NCBI RefSeq assembly: GCF_004217095.1
Contig: NZ_SHKO01000001.1
Coordinates: 1-64,000 of the forward strand
Source: Advenella incenata
GTDB lineage: Bacteria > Pseudomonadota > Gammaproteobacteria > Burkholderiales > Burkholderiaceae_B
DNA: 64,000 nucleotides
Reading direction: 5' to 3'
Part shown: positions 1-9,012 of the stretch, one piece after another
Numbering within the stretch: the first letter of the stretch is position 1
Layout: every line of letters starts with the position of its first letter
The notes under the pieces: model-generated
Database searches by the model: none
What the model was told of the DNA's origin: nothing
Seen by the model: only the letters and a program-made list of their open reading frames with translations
Translations under genes and position numbers: made by a program

Positions 1-48
1 GAACTGTTACCGCACAACTGGACGCCTGAATCTACCCACTAAAAGACA

Positions 49-68
49 ACGGCCGTTAACGCGGCCGT
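49..68. repeat. Small GC-rich inverted repeat
   Basis: A 7-bp inverted repeat (ACGGCCG, 6-nt loop, CGGCCGT) lies at the left edge. Read on the minus strand it is followed by TTGTCTTTT, so it could be a weak terminator for the decayed antitoxin genes transcribed leftward. The flanks (1-317) hold no reading frame that I recognise; a VapC-like toxin would be expected there but none could be reconstructed. Confidence 0.3.
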
Positions 69-317
69 GTCAATATGTGTTCCCCGAACGCTTACAATCG
101 GGATAGTGTGGCTTAATATTGAACTGCATCCTACAAGTTGGCGTTATTTCAACGAGAGATTTTATATCTGCGTTGAGCTCTTCTAAACCGCCTTGGCGCC
201 GTTCGCCTTCATTCAATGCCCTCTCTTAAAAAACAGTAATTTTCTGGGCATACGTCCTCATCATAAAGATGGGCTTTGCGTTGTACTGATGCAAGGTTGT
301 TTCACCAACTACATGCG

Positions 318-572
318 TTATGATAAATCTGCTGCCTGTGAGCAGAGATTCGCATGTTCAGGCTCAAACTCTATACCAGCAGCACCTGGCATTGCTAGCG
401 CGTCTGCTATATTACGCTTTTGCTAAGTAAGCTGTTGATAGAACTCAAAACTCAGCAATACATGAGCAGGGTTACCACGATTTGTTATGAATACGGGGCC
501 ACTATTAGCTGCTTTTTTAGCACGCAATACGTTTTGCTTGAACTCTCGACTGGATACGGTGGTCATAGTCAT
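318..572 (-). pseudogene. Phd/YefM-family antitoxin, broken by an in-frame stop
   Basis: Read from the ATG at 572 (or 566), the frame gives an N-terminus of the Phd/YefM type: TTVSSREFKQNVLRAKKAA, then a segment containing GPVFITNRGNPAHVLLSF. A TAG at 423-425 interrupts it after about 49 residues. The same frame then continues with a tail (IADALAMPGAAGIEFEP, ending AADLS) typical of Phd antitoxins paired with PIN-domain VapC toxins, and stops at 318. The total of about 84 codons is the normal family length, so one substitution inactivated the gene. A VapC partner should follow on the minus strand, but none is recognisable. The relB-like gene lies 42 bp upstream in the same direction. What is seen: frame, stop, motifs. 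Inferred: loss of function. Confidence 0.7.
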
Positions 573-614
573 AGTTGTGGATCCAATTACATGTACGTTG
601 CAACATTCGACAAT

Positions 615-914
615 TCAAGTATTGGTATGGCGCTTCCTATCGATAAGCGTTTGTGCGTCATTCATGACATCCTGATGCAGGATCGGTGGCCGAGTGCCTT
701 TGATAGCCTCTTGTACCTTCGCCCTGAACCACCGATCGTAGGCTTCTGGATCGGTAATGAGGCAGGCTGGTAGGCCTCCTTCCTGGGCGACACGAGTAAG
801 TAGGATACGCACGGCATCTGAGATTGTGAGGCCAAAGTTAGCGAGATTTGCAGCTGCTTTGACCTTAAGTTTGTCGTCCATGCGAACATGAAGCATTGAA
901 GTGCGCGCAGCCAT
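615..914 (-). CDS. RelB/DinJ-family antitoxin, apparently orphan
   Basis: This 99-residue protein starts with a ribbon-helix-helix segment (MLHVRMDDKLKVKAAANL, then GLTISDAVRILLTRVA), followed by a tail with DPEAYDRWFRAKVQEAI, as in RelB/DinJ antitoxins. Such proteins bind DNA as dimers and neutralise RelE/YafQ-type mRNA interferases. The start is well supported: GGAGGAG lies just upstream on the minus strand (about 918-926), and a perfect inverted repeat at 949-966 looks like its operator. The length matches the family. No RelE-like toxin follows; the next minus-strand gene is a broken Phd antitoxin. It is therefore either a leftover of a decayed toxin-antitoxin pair or an antitoxin acting against a toxin elsewhere. 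Confidence 0.8.
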   Translation of the reverse strand: MAARTSMLHVRMDDKLKVKAAANLANFGLTISDAVRILLTRVAQEGGLPACLITDPEAYDRWFRAKVQEAIKGTRPPILHQDVMNDAQTLIDRKRHTNT

Positions 915-948
915 TGTTGCTCCTCCTACTTGCGACTCTCGTTATTAT

Positions 949-966
949 GTATCTCTTTTGAGATAC
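949..966. promoter_or_regulatory. Candidate operator of the RelB-like antitoxin
   Basis: A perfect inverted repeat GTATCTC-TTTT-GAGATAC lies 35 bp upstream of the antitoxin start. RelB-type ribbon-helix-helix antitoxins repress their own promoters through such short palindromes, so autoregulation is the natural reading. The rest of the gap (967-1337) is AT-rich and shows no gene that I can support. Confidence 0.5.
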
Positions 967-1337
967 AGTCAAAAGCTATTCCGCGACTATTCGCCCTATT
1001 CCTATGTTTCTACCTAATATCGATATTATTCTGAGTCATTGTAAGTGCCAACTGCTGGATTTCTGCCGCTAGGGTATTTTCTTATCAGCCGCAGCTTGTG
1101 CTCTCATCGGCCCAACCTAATACGCTATTGCTCCACGAGAAAATCGCTCAACGATTTTGTGTACAAAGAGTCGATAGACTTTACTAGAATGCCCTTTATA
1201 CCCCCAATTTGACTTACTATTTGATATCATGTTTCAAATTGATACAGAATGACCTAAAGCCTGATATATCGCTATTTGAAATGAGCTAGGACAGTCTTAC
1301 GCTGGTAGTGGATCGAACCTTTAAGGGGGGAGCATAA

Positions 1338-2144
1338 GTGAGTAGTGAACGGGATGAAAATTATCCAGCGACCGCTGTGTCAACGTGGAGTGGATACGTC
1401 TATCAAGGGAAAGTTGCGCTCTACCATTGCCTCAATATGTTCAATAAAGGGGATACTAGTTTTGAGCTCCAGCTAGACAGTAGTGAAGATTTCGCAATAT
1501 ACAAAAATGGCGCTTTGACAAGTGCGCACCAAGTAAAGGCCAAGATCGGAAAGTACCGCAGCGGGTACGCCGAAGCTTTGGAGAAAGCTTCGACTATCGA
1601 GTTTGATCGAGTCAAGGGTATTTCACGTTACTTCCATGTATCCATTCAACTAGATGACACTGACGATTACACGGGAGAAAATGGGGAACTCGTTCAATTT
1701 TATACGTATGGCACAAATAAATATTGCGGCTTGCGTGAAATCGAAAGGCTGACCAAAGAGGTTATTAGGCAGATTTGTACGAGCAGATGCATAACGCTTA
1801 GTGAAGACCTCTTGTACTATAACTATTGCCTTCTTTCCGAAAACATAAACTCTAAGGCTGTGGCAATACATCGTTTAGTGCAAGACGATCGCCAAAAGGC
1901 TAACAAAGCTGCCTACGAAAATCGGATTGTCGCACAGAGCTTAATAGACGACATCTGGACCAAAAACCCATACAACGGCACAGAATATTTCGCTGTTGAT
2001 CTTAAGGCCCGATTTTCCAGCTATCTGGAAGATCGGCTAGATCAAGCTTTGCCAAGCATAAGTGATGAGATGTATGCCAGAGCCCGGCGGCTACGCGCGC
2101 TGTGCGAAATTATGCCTACGCGCGCTGTGCGAAATTATGCGTAA
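1338..2144 (+). pseudogene. ABC-3C/Cap4-like nuclease-domain protein, C-terminus replaced
   Basis: The N-terminus carries the pattern SWSG-YVYQG-KVALYH (as STWSGYVYQGKVALYHCL) followed by ELQLDSSEDFAIYKNG and AHQVKAK, which resembles the nuclease-like domain of DUF4297/Cap4 and of ABC-three-component effectors. The ED...QVKAK spacing fits a PD-(D/E)XK core (D/E near residues 50-51, Q-x-K near 65-67). The start ATG or GTG follows a strong purine-rich site (AAGGGGGGAGC). The last residues (CEIMPTRAVRNYA) are encoded by a perfect 25-bp tandem repeat, so the natural C-terminal domain is missing and the frame ends by chance at the edge of what looks like an inserted element. No partner genes of such a system remain. 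Family assignment is from pattern memory only. Confidence 0.5.
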
Positions 2145-2166
2145 GGCGCGTAACTCCGCATAATTT
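2091..2166. repeat. 25-bp perfect tandem repeat plus flanking inverted repeat
   Basis: Positions 2091-2115 and 2116-2140 are identical (CTACGCGCGCTGTGCGAAAT followed by TATGC). Overlapping the second copy, AAATTATGCG at 2132-2141 is mirrored by CGCATAATTT at 2157-2166. The arrangement sits exactly where the upstream nuclease-like gene loses homology and just before the DUF499 operon. It resembles a core site of a tyrosine recombinase or the end of an integrated element. The gap to the next gene (2167-2307) otherwise shows only AT-rich promoter-like sequence. Confidence 0.65.
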
Positions 2167-2307
2167 ATTCAAAGGTACTCCATTCAGTTTCTACTAGGCC
2201 GTTTTTATACTATTCTGACAAGCTTAAACCTCGTTTGTAAGTATATGGCCCTACTGAGGGCTATTCTTCAATTTATTGCCCTAAAAATGACCCGATTGGA
2301 GTCCGAA

Positions 2308-2523
2308 GTGAAAGACAGATGGTTATCCGTTGATGAAATTGCAGATTACCTTGGAATCAAGCGAGATACGGTATACAAGTGGATTGCAGAGAGGCGTATG
2401 CCTGCCCATAAAACTGGACGCCTTTGGAAATTTAAAAGGGACGAGGTAGATGGCTGGGTACGCGATGGCAAAGCCGGTGAAAGTAGTGACCAAGAAAAAG
2501 CAGATTTAGGAGCAGTTAAATGA
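2308..2523 (+). CDS. Small helix-turn-helix (excisionase/MerR-type) DNA-binding protein
   Basis: The protein reads WLSVDEIADYLGIKRDTVYK then WIAERRMPAHKTGRLWKF, the classic helix-turn-helix-plus-wing of the excisionase-like HTH_17 family, about 70 residues long. I chose the GTG at 2308 because GGAG lies at 2298-2301; an in-frame ATG at 2287 is the alternative. Its stop overlaps the ATG of the DUF499 gene, so it is translationally coupled to the module. It probably regulates the operon, or it could be a specificity or DNA-loading subunit. Small HTH genes of this type commonly precede multi-gene restriction-like systems. Confidence 0.75.
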   Translation: MKDRWLSVDEIADYLGIKRDTVYKWIAERRMPAHKTGRLWKFKRDEVDGWVRDGKAGESSDQEKADLGAVK

Positions 2524-5500
2524 AAACCGTACGTAACGCATGTCAGTTGCAGCCGAAAGCTTTGGAAATCAATGTCGGCGACCAAATCGAGCAGCTTGAT
2601 CAAATCATCGACAATACCAACGGTCAGGAGTACTTCAAAAAGACCTTCATTACTGATGGCTTTAAAACACTACTCTCCAAGGGTATTGCCCGCTTGGCAG
2701 GCAAGTCAAATGACACTGTTTTTCACCTAAAACAAGCCATGGGTGGTGGTAAAACCCACTTGATGGTCGGCTTTGGTTTGTTAGCCAAAGATGCTGCGCT
2801 TCGAAATAGTCATATATGCTCAATGCCATACCAGTCCGATTATGGTGCTGCGAAAATCGCGGCGTTTAATGGTCGCAATAACCCTCATACCTATTTCTGG
2901 GGTGAGATAGCGCGTCAACTGGGTAGAGAAGGAGTCTTCAGGGAATACTGGGAGTCAGGTGCTAAAGCTCCTGACGAGCAAGCCTGGGTCAATCTATTTG
3001 ATGGTGATGAACCTATCCTCATCTTATTAGATGAGATGCCACCTTACTTTCACTACTACAGTACCCAAGTGCTTGGACAAGGAACCATAGCCGATGTAGT
3101 AACGCGTGCCTTCTCTAATATGCTGACGGCTGCGCAGAAAAAAAAGAACGTATGTATCGTAGTATCCGACCTTGAAGCTGCTTACGACACGGGGGGGAAA
3201 TTGATCCAGCGCGCGTTAGATGACGCCACTCAAGAGTTGGGGCGAGCTGAGGTATCTATTACACCAGTAAACCTGGAGTCCAATGAAATCTATGAAATTC
3301 TGCGTAAACGCCTGTTCCTGGCGCTGCCGGATAAAAGTGAAATCTCCGAAATCGCATCGGTTTATGCATCCAGGCTTGCCGAAGCGGCCAAAGCCAAAAC
3401 TGTTGAGCGAAGTGCAGAAGCGCTGGCGAATGACATTGAGTCCACCTATCCATTCCATCCAAGTTTCAAAAGTATCGTTGCGCTCTTCAAAGAAAACGAA
3501 AAATTCAAGCAAACCCGTGGTTTGATGGAACTGGTTTCTCGTCTTCTGAAATCCGTATGGGAAAATAGCGAGAATGTGTATTTGGTCGGTGCTCAACACT
3601 TTGATCTTTCAATACACGACGTACGCGAGAAGCTCGCTGAAATTTCGGAAATGCGAGATGTTATCGCCAGAGACCTATGGGACTCCACCGACAGCGCACA
3701 CGCCCAGATTATTGACCTCAATAGTGGTAATCATTATGCAAAACAGGTTGGTACTCTGTTGCTAACGGCCAGTCTCTCCACCGCGGTGAATTCGGTTAAA
3801 GGTTTAACCGAAAGTGAAATGCTGGAGTGTCTGATCGACCCGAATCACCAAGGCAGTGATTACCGAGCCGCGTTCGCGGAGCTTGCCAAATCAGCTTGGT
3901 ACCTGCATCAGACTCAAGAAGGCCGCAATTATTTCAGCCATCAAGAAAACCTTACAAAGAAGCTCCAGGGTTACGCCGACAAAGCACCACAGAACAAAGT
4001 CGACGAACTGATTCGTCATCGGCTGGAAGAAATGTATCGTCCAGTGACTAGAGAAGCTTACGAAAAAGTATTACCACTTCCAGAAATGGATGATGCTGAA
4101 GCCATACTGAAGAATAGCCGCGCCCTGCTAATAATAAGCCCGGATGGAAAAACGCCACCAGGCGTTGTAGCTAACTTCTTTAAGGCCTTGATAAATAAAA
4201 ACAATATTCTAGTATTAACTGGCGACAAATCCTCTATTGCCAGCATCGAAAAGGCGGCACGCCATGTTTATGCCGTTACCAAGGCTGATAACGAAATTCC
4301 AGCATCTCATCCGCAGCGAAAAGAGCTGGATGAAAAGAAAGCGCAGTACGAGCAAGATTTTCAAACCACCGTGCTCTCCGTCTTCGATAAGTTGCTATTC
4401 CCCGGCAACACTCGTAGCGAAGACCTTCTGCGCCCTAAAGCCTTGGATAGCACCTATCCTTCCAATGAACCCTATAACGGCGAGCGTCAGGTTGTTAAAA
4501 CCTTGACCTCAGACCCCATAAAACTCTACACGCAAATCACAGAAAACTTCGATGCTTTGCGAGCGAGAGCAGAATCCTTACTGTTCGGGACTCAGGATGA
4601 GGCCAGAAAGACAGACCTGCTCGACAAAATGAAGCAAAAAACGCAGATGCCTTGGGTGCCTAGTCGAGGTTTCGATCAGCTCGCCATTGAGGCTTACCAG
4701 CGTGGCGTATGGGAAGATTTAGGTAATGGATACATTACGAAAAAGCCCAAGCCAAAAACTACAGAGGTAATCATCAGCGAAGATTCTTCGCCAGACGATG
4801 CAGGTACGGTGCGCCTGAAAATCGATGTAGCCAACGCAGGCAACAACCCTCGTATTCATTACGCAGAAGATAACGGCGTATCTGAAAGTAGCCCAGTGCT
4901 TAGTGATAACACTCTCGCAACTAAGGCGTTGCGGGTACGGTTTTTAGCGATAGATCCTACCGGTAAAAACCTCACTGGCGGCCCGACCACGTGGAAGAAC
5001 CGCCTTACCTTACGCAACCGCTTTGACGAGGTAGCAAGAACAGTCGAGCTGTTCGTCGCCCCAAAGGGCACAATCAAATACACACTCGATGGATCAGAAG
5101 CACGCAATGGTGAAACCTACACCGCTCCTATCCAGCTGAGTGATGAGGAAACCACAATCTATGTTTTTGCTGAATGTGATGGTTTGGAAGAGAAGAGAAA
5201 TTTCACCTTTGCTGCCTCTGGTTCAAAAGAAATCCCGATCATTAAAGACAAGCCAGCCACTCTCGTAAGCCCTTCACCTAAGCGCATGGATAGTTCAGCG
5301 AAAACCTATGAAGGCCTAAAAATTGCCAAAGAAAAAGACATCGTATTCGAGCAGGTAAGTTTGATGGTTGGTTCTGCTCCTAAGGTGATTCACATGTCGC
5401 TGGGGGAGATGAAAATCAGTGCCGAATTCATTGAAACCGCACTAGCACACTTGCAAACTGTGTTAAGCCCAGAAGCACCCGTGGTTATGACGTTCAAAAA

Positions 5501-5588
5501 GGCGTACACTAAAACCGGTCACGACCTTGAACAATTTGCGAAACAGCTGAGCATTGAAATAGGCAATGGTGAGGTAGAACAACGATGA
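2520..5588 (+). CDS. DUF499-family large ATPase of a predicted defence module
   Basis: This 1022-residue protein has a P-loop at residues 75-80 (MGGGKTH) and a Walker B at about 167-172 (ILILLDEMPPYF, D171-E172), as in DUF499 ATPases found beside DUF1156 methylases. The middle third is helical and ATPase-like. The C-terminal part (about 830-900) contains TIKYTLDGSEARNGETYTAP, which looks like a chitobiase/Ig-like sheet domain and may mediate contacts. The start ATG overlaps the previous stop and the stop overlaps the next start, so at least five genes form one transcript. Role inferred: an energy-dependent sensor or DNA-remodelling subunit of an anti-phage system. No mutation of the nucleotide-binding motifs is visible. 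Confidence 0.85.
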   Translation: MKTVRNACQLQPKALEINVGDQIEQLDQIIDNTNGQEYFKKTFITDGFKTLLSKGIARLAGKSNDTVFHLKQAMGGGKTHLMVGFGLLAKDAALRNSHICSMPYQSDYGAAKIAAFNGRNNPHTYFWGEIARQLGREGVFREYWESGAKAPDEQAWVNLFDGDEPILILLDEMPPYFHYYSTQVLGQGTIADVVTRAFSNMLTAAQKKKNVCIVVSDLEAAYDTGGKLIQRALDDATQELGRAEVSITPVNLESNEIYEILRKRLFLALPDKSEISEIASVYASRLAEAAKAKTVERSAEALANDIESTYPFHPSFKSIVALFKENEKFKQTRGLMELVSRLLKSVWENSENVYLVGAQHFDLSIHDVREKLAEISEMRDVIARDLWDSTDSAHAQIIDLNSGNHYAKQVGTLLLTASLSTAVNSVKGLTESEMLECLIDPNHQGSDYRAAFAELAKSAWYLHQTQEGRNYFSHQENLTKKLQGYADKAPQNKVDELIRHRLEEMYRPVTREAYEKVLPLPEMDDAEAILKNSRALLIISPDGKTPPGVVANFFKALINKNNILVLTGDKSSIASIEKAARHVYAVTKADNEIPASHPQRKELDEKKAQYEQDFQTTVLSVFDKLLFPGNTRSEDLLRPKALDSTYPSNEPYNGERQVVKTLTSDPIKLYTQITENFDALRARAESLLFGTQDEARKTDLLDKMKQKTQMPWVPSRGFDQLAIEAYQRGVWEDLGNGYITKKPKPKTTEVIISEDSSPDDAGTVRLKIDVANAGNNPRIHYAEDNGVSESSPVLSDNTLATKALRVRFLAIDPTGKNLTGGPTTWKNRLTLRNRFDEVARTVELFVAPKGTIKYTLDGSEARNGETYTAPIQLSDEETTIYVFAECDGLEEKRNFTFAASGSKEIPIIKDKPATLVSPSPKRMDSSAKTYEGLKIAKEKDIVFEQVSLMVGSAPKVIHMSLGEMKISAEFIETALAHLQTVLSPEAPVVMTFKKAYTKTGHDLEQFAKQLSIEIGNGEVEQR

Positions 5589-6172
5589 GTAAAACCATTG
5601 ATTTTGGGGCGCCGCCAGAATTCGGTATGCATCACTTTTATGTGGAAATCCCCACGGGTTCGCGTGACGCTGTTGTTATATATGAAGATTATGGTTTCGA
5701 TGGTGATGAATCACGCCGTGAAACCGTTGAGCTTCGCCTGGTTTTAGCCAGAGAACTGTGGACCAAGATCCGTGATGACGCCCGACGTGATTTTAATGCT
5801 CGCCTCAAGGTGAAAAAGCAAGGTGCTGGTGCTTGGTCTACTGGTAAAGTGAAGCTCGACCGCTTTTTGGGGCGCGAGTTGTGCGTACTGGGATGGGCAG
5901 CGGAGCATGCCTCACCCGACGAATGCCTAATTATCTGCCAAAAGTGGCTGGCCCTTCGACCAGAAGAAAGATGGTGGCTTTACAGTAAAACTGCTGCCGA
6001 GGCAGCTCGTGACGATCAAACGCAGCGCGGCTGGCGCAAGGCTCTGTATTGCGCGCTTTCTGATGGCGAAAATATAAAGCTGAAAACTAAGAAAAAACCT
6101 ATGTCTAAAAAGCTTCAATCTGAAGAAGAACCCCAAGATCTTTTTGGGTTTATGGAGAAGGGAGATATTTAA
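5585..6172 (+). CDS. DUF3780-family protein of the DUF499 module
   Basis: A 195-residue acidic-to-basic protein that begins MSKTIDFGAPPEFGMHHFYV and contains conserved-looking segments with EDYGFDGDESRRETVELRLV and LGRELCVLGWAAEHA. It overlaps the genes on both sides by 4 bp (ATGA) and 1 bp (TAATG). DUF3780 proteins accompany DUF499 and DUF1156 genes and have no assigned activity that I know of. The Lys-rich C-terminus (about 165-195) could contact nucleic acid. Its constant company suggests a structural subunit of the complex. I see no catalytic motif. Confidence 0.7.
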   Translation: MSKTIDFGAPPEFGMHHFYVEIPTGSRDAVVIYEDYGFDGDESRRETVELRLVLARELWTKIRDDARRDFNARLKVKKQGAGAWSTGKVKLDRFLGRELCVLGWAAEHASPDECLIICQKWLALRPEERWWLYSKTAAEAARDDQTQRGWRKALYCALSDGENIKLKTKKKPMSKKLQSEEEPQDLFGFMEKGDI

Positions 6173-9009
6173 TGGCTCTACAACCTTATGAATGGAAGGA
6201 CAAACCAGCCTTAATTGAGCACTTATTCCCTGTTCAGAAAATATCTGCTGAAACCTTTAAAGAACGAATGGCTAGCCAAGGGCAGTTGTTGGTTTCTTTG
6301 GGGGCCTTTTGGAAAGGTAGGAAGCCTCTCATTTTAAACAAAGCATGTATTCTGGGCTCATTGCTACCAGCAACCGATAATCCTCTAGAAGATTTAGAGG
6401 TATTTGAGCTTTTGATGGGTATTGACTCAGAGTCAATGCAGAAGAGAATTGAGGCATCTCTTCCTGCCTCCAAGCAGGAAACAATTGGTGAGTATATAGT
6501 TCTGCCATATGCCGAGCAAATTAGAATTGCCAAAAGGCCGGAAGAAATTGGTGAGCGCCTTTTTATTCACGTTTGGAATCGAGTGAATAAACATCTTGGC
6601 ACGTCTGCCCATACATTCGCACAACTCGTTGAGGAAATGGGTATTGCACGGTTCGGTCATAGACCAAGAGTGGCTGATGTTTTTTCAGGTTCGGGCCAAA
6701 TTCCTTTTGAGGCTGCTCGCTTAGGCTGTGATGTGTATGCTTCCGACCTTAACCCAATCGCGTGCATGCTGACGTGGGGTGGCTTGAACGTTGTTGGGGC
6801 GACTCCTCAAAAAAGAGTTGCGATCGATAAAGCCCAGCGCGATCTCGTCAAGCAAGTCCAGAAAGAAATTGATGCCCTTGATATTGAAGCCGATGGCCGA
6901 GGATGGCGGGCCAAGGTGTTCCTATATTGCGTAGAGGTGACCTGCCCAGAATCTGGTTGGCGTGTTCCTTTAATTCCTAGCTTGATTGTCAGCAATGGAT
7001 TTCGAGTTGTTGTTGAGCTTAAGCCTGTGCCTAGTGAGAAGCGATACGATATTGATATTCGTGAAGTGGAAACGGACGAGGAGCTGGAACTATACAAATC
7101 AGGAACCATACAAGATGGTGAGGTAATTCATTCCCCGGATGGAAAAACACAGTATCGCGTTAGTATCAAAACCATTCGAGGCGATTATAAAGAGGGTAAG
7201 GAAAATAAAAATCGTTTGCGTATGTGGGAGAAATCGGACTTTACTTCCCGCCCAGATGATATATATCAGGATCGGCTGTTTTGTGTTCAATGGATGAAGA
7301 AAAAGCCAAAAGGATTGCAATATCTTTACGAATTTCGTTCTGTTACGAATGACGACTTAATACGCGAGAAAAAAATCAGCGATTACGTTGAAGCCAACCT
7401 AGGCAGCTGGCATGAGCAAGGTATTGTTCCTGATATGGTCATTGAAGCTGGTGATAAGACTGATGAGCCAATTAGAACTCGCGGCTGGACCCATTGGCAC
7501 CATTTGTTCCACCCAAGGCAACTGCTTTTTCTGAGCCTCGTAAACAAACACTCCCCGGCAGAAGGGAAGTTCAACTTTCTGCAATGCATGAATCATCTGT
7601 CCAAGCTTACTCGTTGGCGACCACAGGCTGGTGGTGGCGGTGGCTCTGCGGCTACTTTTGATAACCAAGCACTTAATACCTTATATAACTACCCTGTAAG
7701 GGCAACGGGTTCAATTGAGAATATATTGGCAGCGCAGCATAATCACTGCCAAATTAGTGAGAATGTTTCATTCATAGTTAAATCGCATCCCGCACCTGAA
7801 CTAGACATAGAGAACGATATTTACGTTACGGACCCGCCTTATGGCGATGCCGTTAAGTATGAAGAAATCACTGAATTCTTCATCGCCTGGCTGCGCAAAA
7901 ATCCACCAAAGGAATTTGCACACTGGACCTGGGATAGTCGAAGATCTCTTGCTGTCAAGGGTGAAGATGAAGGCTTCCGAACGGGTATGGTTGCCGCCTA
8001 TCGAAGGATGGCTCAGAAGATGCCTGACAATGGATTACAGGTGCTTATGTTTACTCATCAAAGTGGTGCTATCTGGGCGGACATGGCCAACATCATCTGG
8101 GCCAGTGGTTTGCAAGTGACTGCTGCATGGTATGTAGTAACGGAGACAGATTCCGCATTAAGAGGTGGATCCAACGTCAAAGGTACCATCATTCTGATTT
8201 TGCGTAAGCGCCATCAGGCGTTAGAAAGCTTCCGTGATGATTTAGGCTGGGAAATCGAAGAGGCTGTAAAAGAGCAAGTCGAATCTTTGATAGGGTTGGA
8301 TAAAAAGGTTCGAGCTCAGGGCGCCGAAGGCCTCTATACCGATGCAGACTTGCAAATGGCCGGTTACGCTGCTGCATTGAAAGTGCTGACCGCTTATTCT
8401 TGTATTGACGGCAAGGATATGGTAACAGAGGCCGAAGCACCACGGCAAAAAGGCAAAAAAACCTTTGTTGACGAGCTGATCGACTTCGCCGTGCAAACAG
8501 CAGTTCAATTTTTAGTTCCTGTTGGCTTTCAGAAGGGCGAATGGCAGAAACTGCAGGCCGTTGAGCGTTTTTACCTGAAAATGGCCGAGATGGAGCACCA
8601 AGGCGCAAAAACCTTGGATAACTATCAAAACTTTGCCAAGGCGTTTAAGGTGCACGACTTTGACCAGCTGATGAGCGATGCATCAAAGGCCAATTCTGCG
8701 CGGTTAAAGCTTTCTACCGAATTCAGAAGTGCCATGATGTCCGGTGATGCCGAAATGGCAGGTACGCCATTGCGGGCATTGCTCTATGCGTTGTTTGAGC
8801 TATCGAAAGATGTTGAAGTGGATGATGTACTTTTGCACTTGATGGAGAACTGCCCGAATTATTTACCCAACAAGCAGCTATTGGCAAAAATGGCCGATTA
8901 CTTGGCCGAAAAACGTGAGGGCCTAAAAGGCACTAAAATTTTCAACCCTGAGCTGGAAGCGAGTTGTGCTCGGGTGTTGGCTGAAGCCATTCGAAATCAG
9001 AGGTTGTAA
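6172..9009 (+). CDS. DUF1156 DNA methyltransferase (adenine-specific type)
   Basis: A 945-residue methylase. SAM-binding motif I is at about 169-175 (DVFSGSGQIPFEAA) followed by the acidic strand end DVYASDLNP. The catalytic motif IV is DPPYGDAVKYEE at 554-557, which marks an N6-adenine or N4-cytosine amino-methylase. The N-terminus contains the DUF1156 region. Between the two methylase motifs lies an insertion of about 350 residues that may recognise target DNA. It should mark host DNA so the helicase/nuclease partner spares it. It overlaps DUF3780 by 1 bp and precedes the helicase by 3 bp. Length fits the family, and no frameshift is seen. Confidence 0.88.
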   Translation: MALQPYEWKDKPALIEHLFPVQKISAETFKERMASQGQLLVSLGAFWKGRKPLILNKACILGSLLPATDNPLEDLEVFELLMGIDSESMQKRIEASLPASKQETIGEYIVLPYAEQIRIAKRPEEIGERLFIHVWNRVNKHLGTSAHTFAQLVEEMGIARFGHRPRVADVFSGSGQIPFEAARLGCDVYASDLNPIACMLTWGGLNVVGATPQKRVAIDKAQRDLVKQVQKEIDALDIEADGRGWRAKVFLYCVEVTCPESGWRVPLIPSLIVSNGFRVVVELKPVPSEKRYDIDIREVETDEELELYKSGTIQDGEVIHSPDGKTQYRVSIKTIRGDYKEGKENKNRLRMWEKSDFTSRPDDIYQDRLFCVQWMKKKPKGLQYLYEFRSVTNDDLIREKKISDYVEANLGSWHEQGIVPDMVIEAGDKTDEPIRTRGWTHWHHLFHPRQLLFLSLVNKHSPAEGKFNFLQCMNHLSKLTRWRPQAGGGGGSAATFDNQALNTLYNYPVRATGSIENILAAQHNHCQISENVSFIVKSHPAPELDIENDIYVTDPPYGDAVKYEEITEFFIAWLRKNPPKEFAHWTWDSRRSLAVKGEDEGFRTGMVAAYRRMAQKMPDNGLQVLMFTHQSGAIWADMANIIWASGLQVTAAWYVVTETDSALRGGSNVKGTIILILRKRHQALESFRDDLGWEIEEAVKEQVESLIGLDKKVRAQGAEGLYTDADLQMAGYAAALKVLTAYSCIDGKDMVTEAEAPRQKGKKTFVDELIDFAVQTAVQFLVPVGFQKGEWQKLQAVERFYLKMAEMEHQGAKTLDNYQNFAKAFKVHDFDQLMSDASKANSARLKLSTEFRSAMMSGDAEMAGTPLRALLYALFELSKDVEVDDVLLHLMENCPNYLPNKQLLAKMADYLAEKREGLKGTKIFNPELEASCARVLAEAIRNQRL

Positions 9010-9012
9010 TCT

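Noticed and set aside
420-773. Open frame on the plus strand across the RelB and Phd genes
   Set aside because: It runs antisense to the RelB-like antitoxin and the Phd remnant, which have clear family motifs, a strong ribosome site and an operator; the plus-strand protein has no recognisable features.
8189-8608. Long antisense frame inside the DUF1156 methylase gene
   Set aside because: Shadow of a well-supported coding sequence; composition follows the codon pattern of the real gene.
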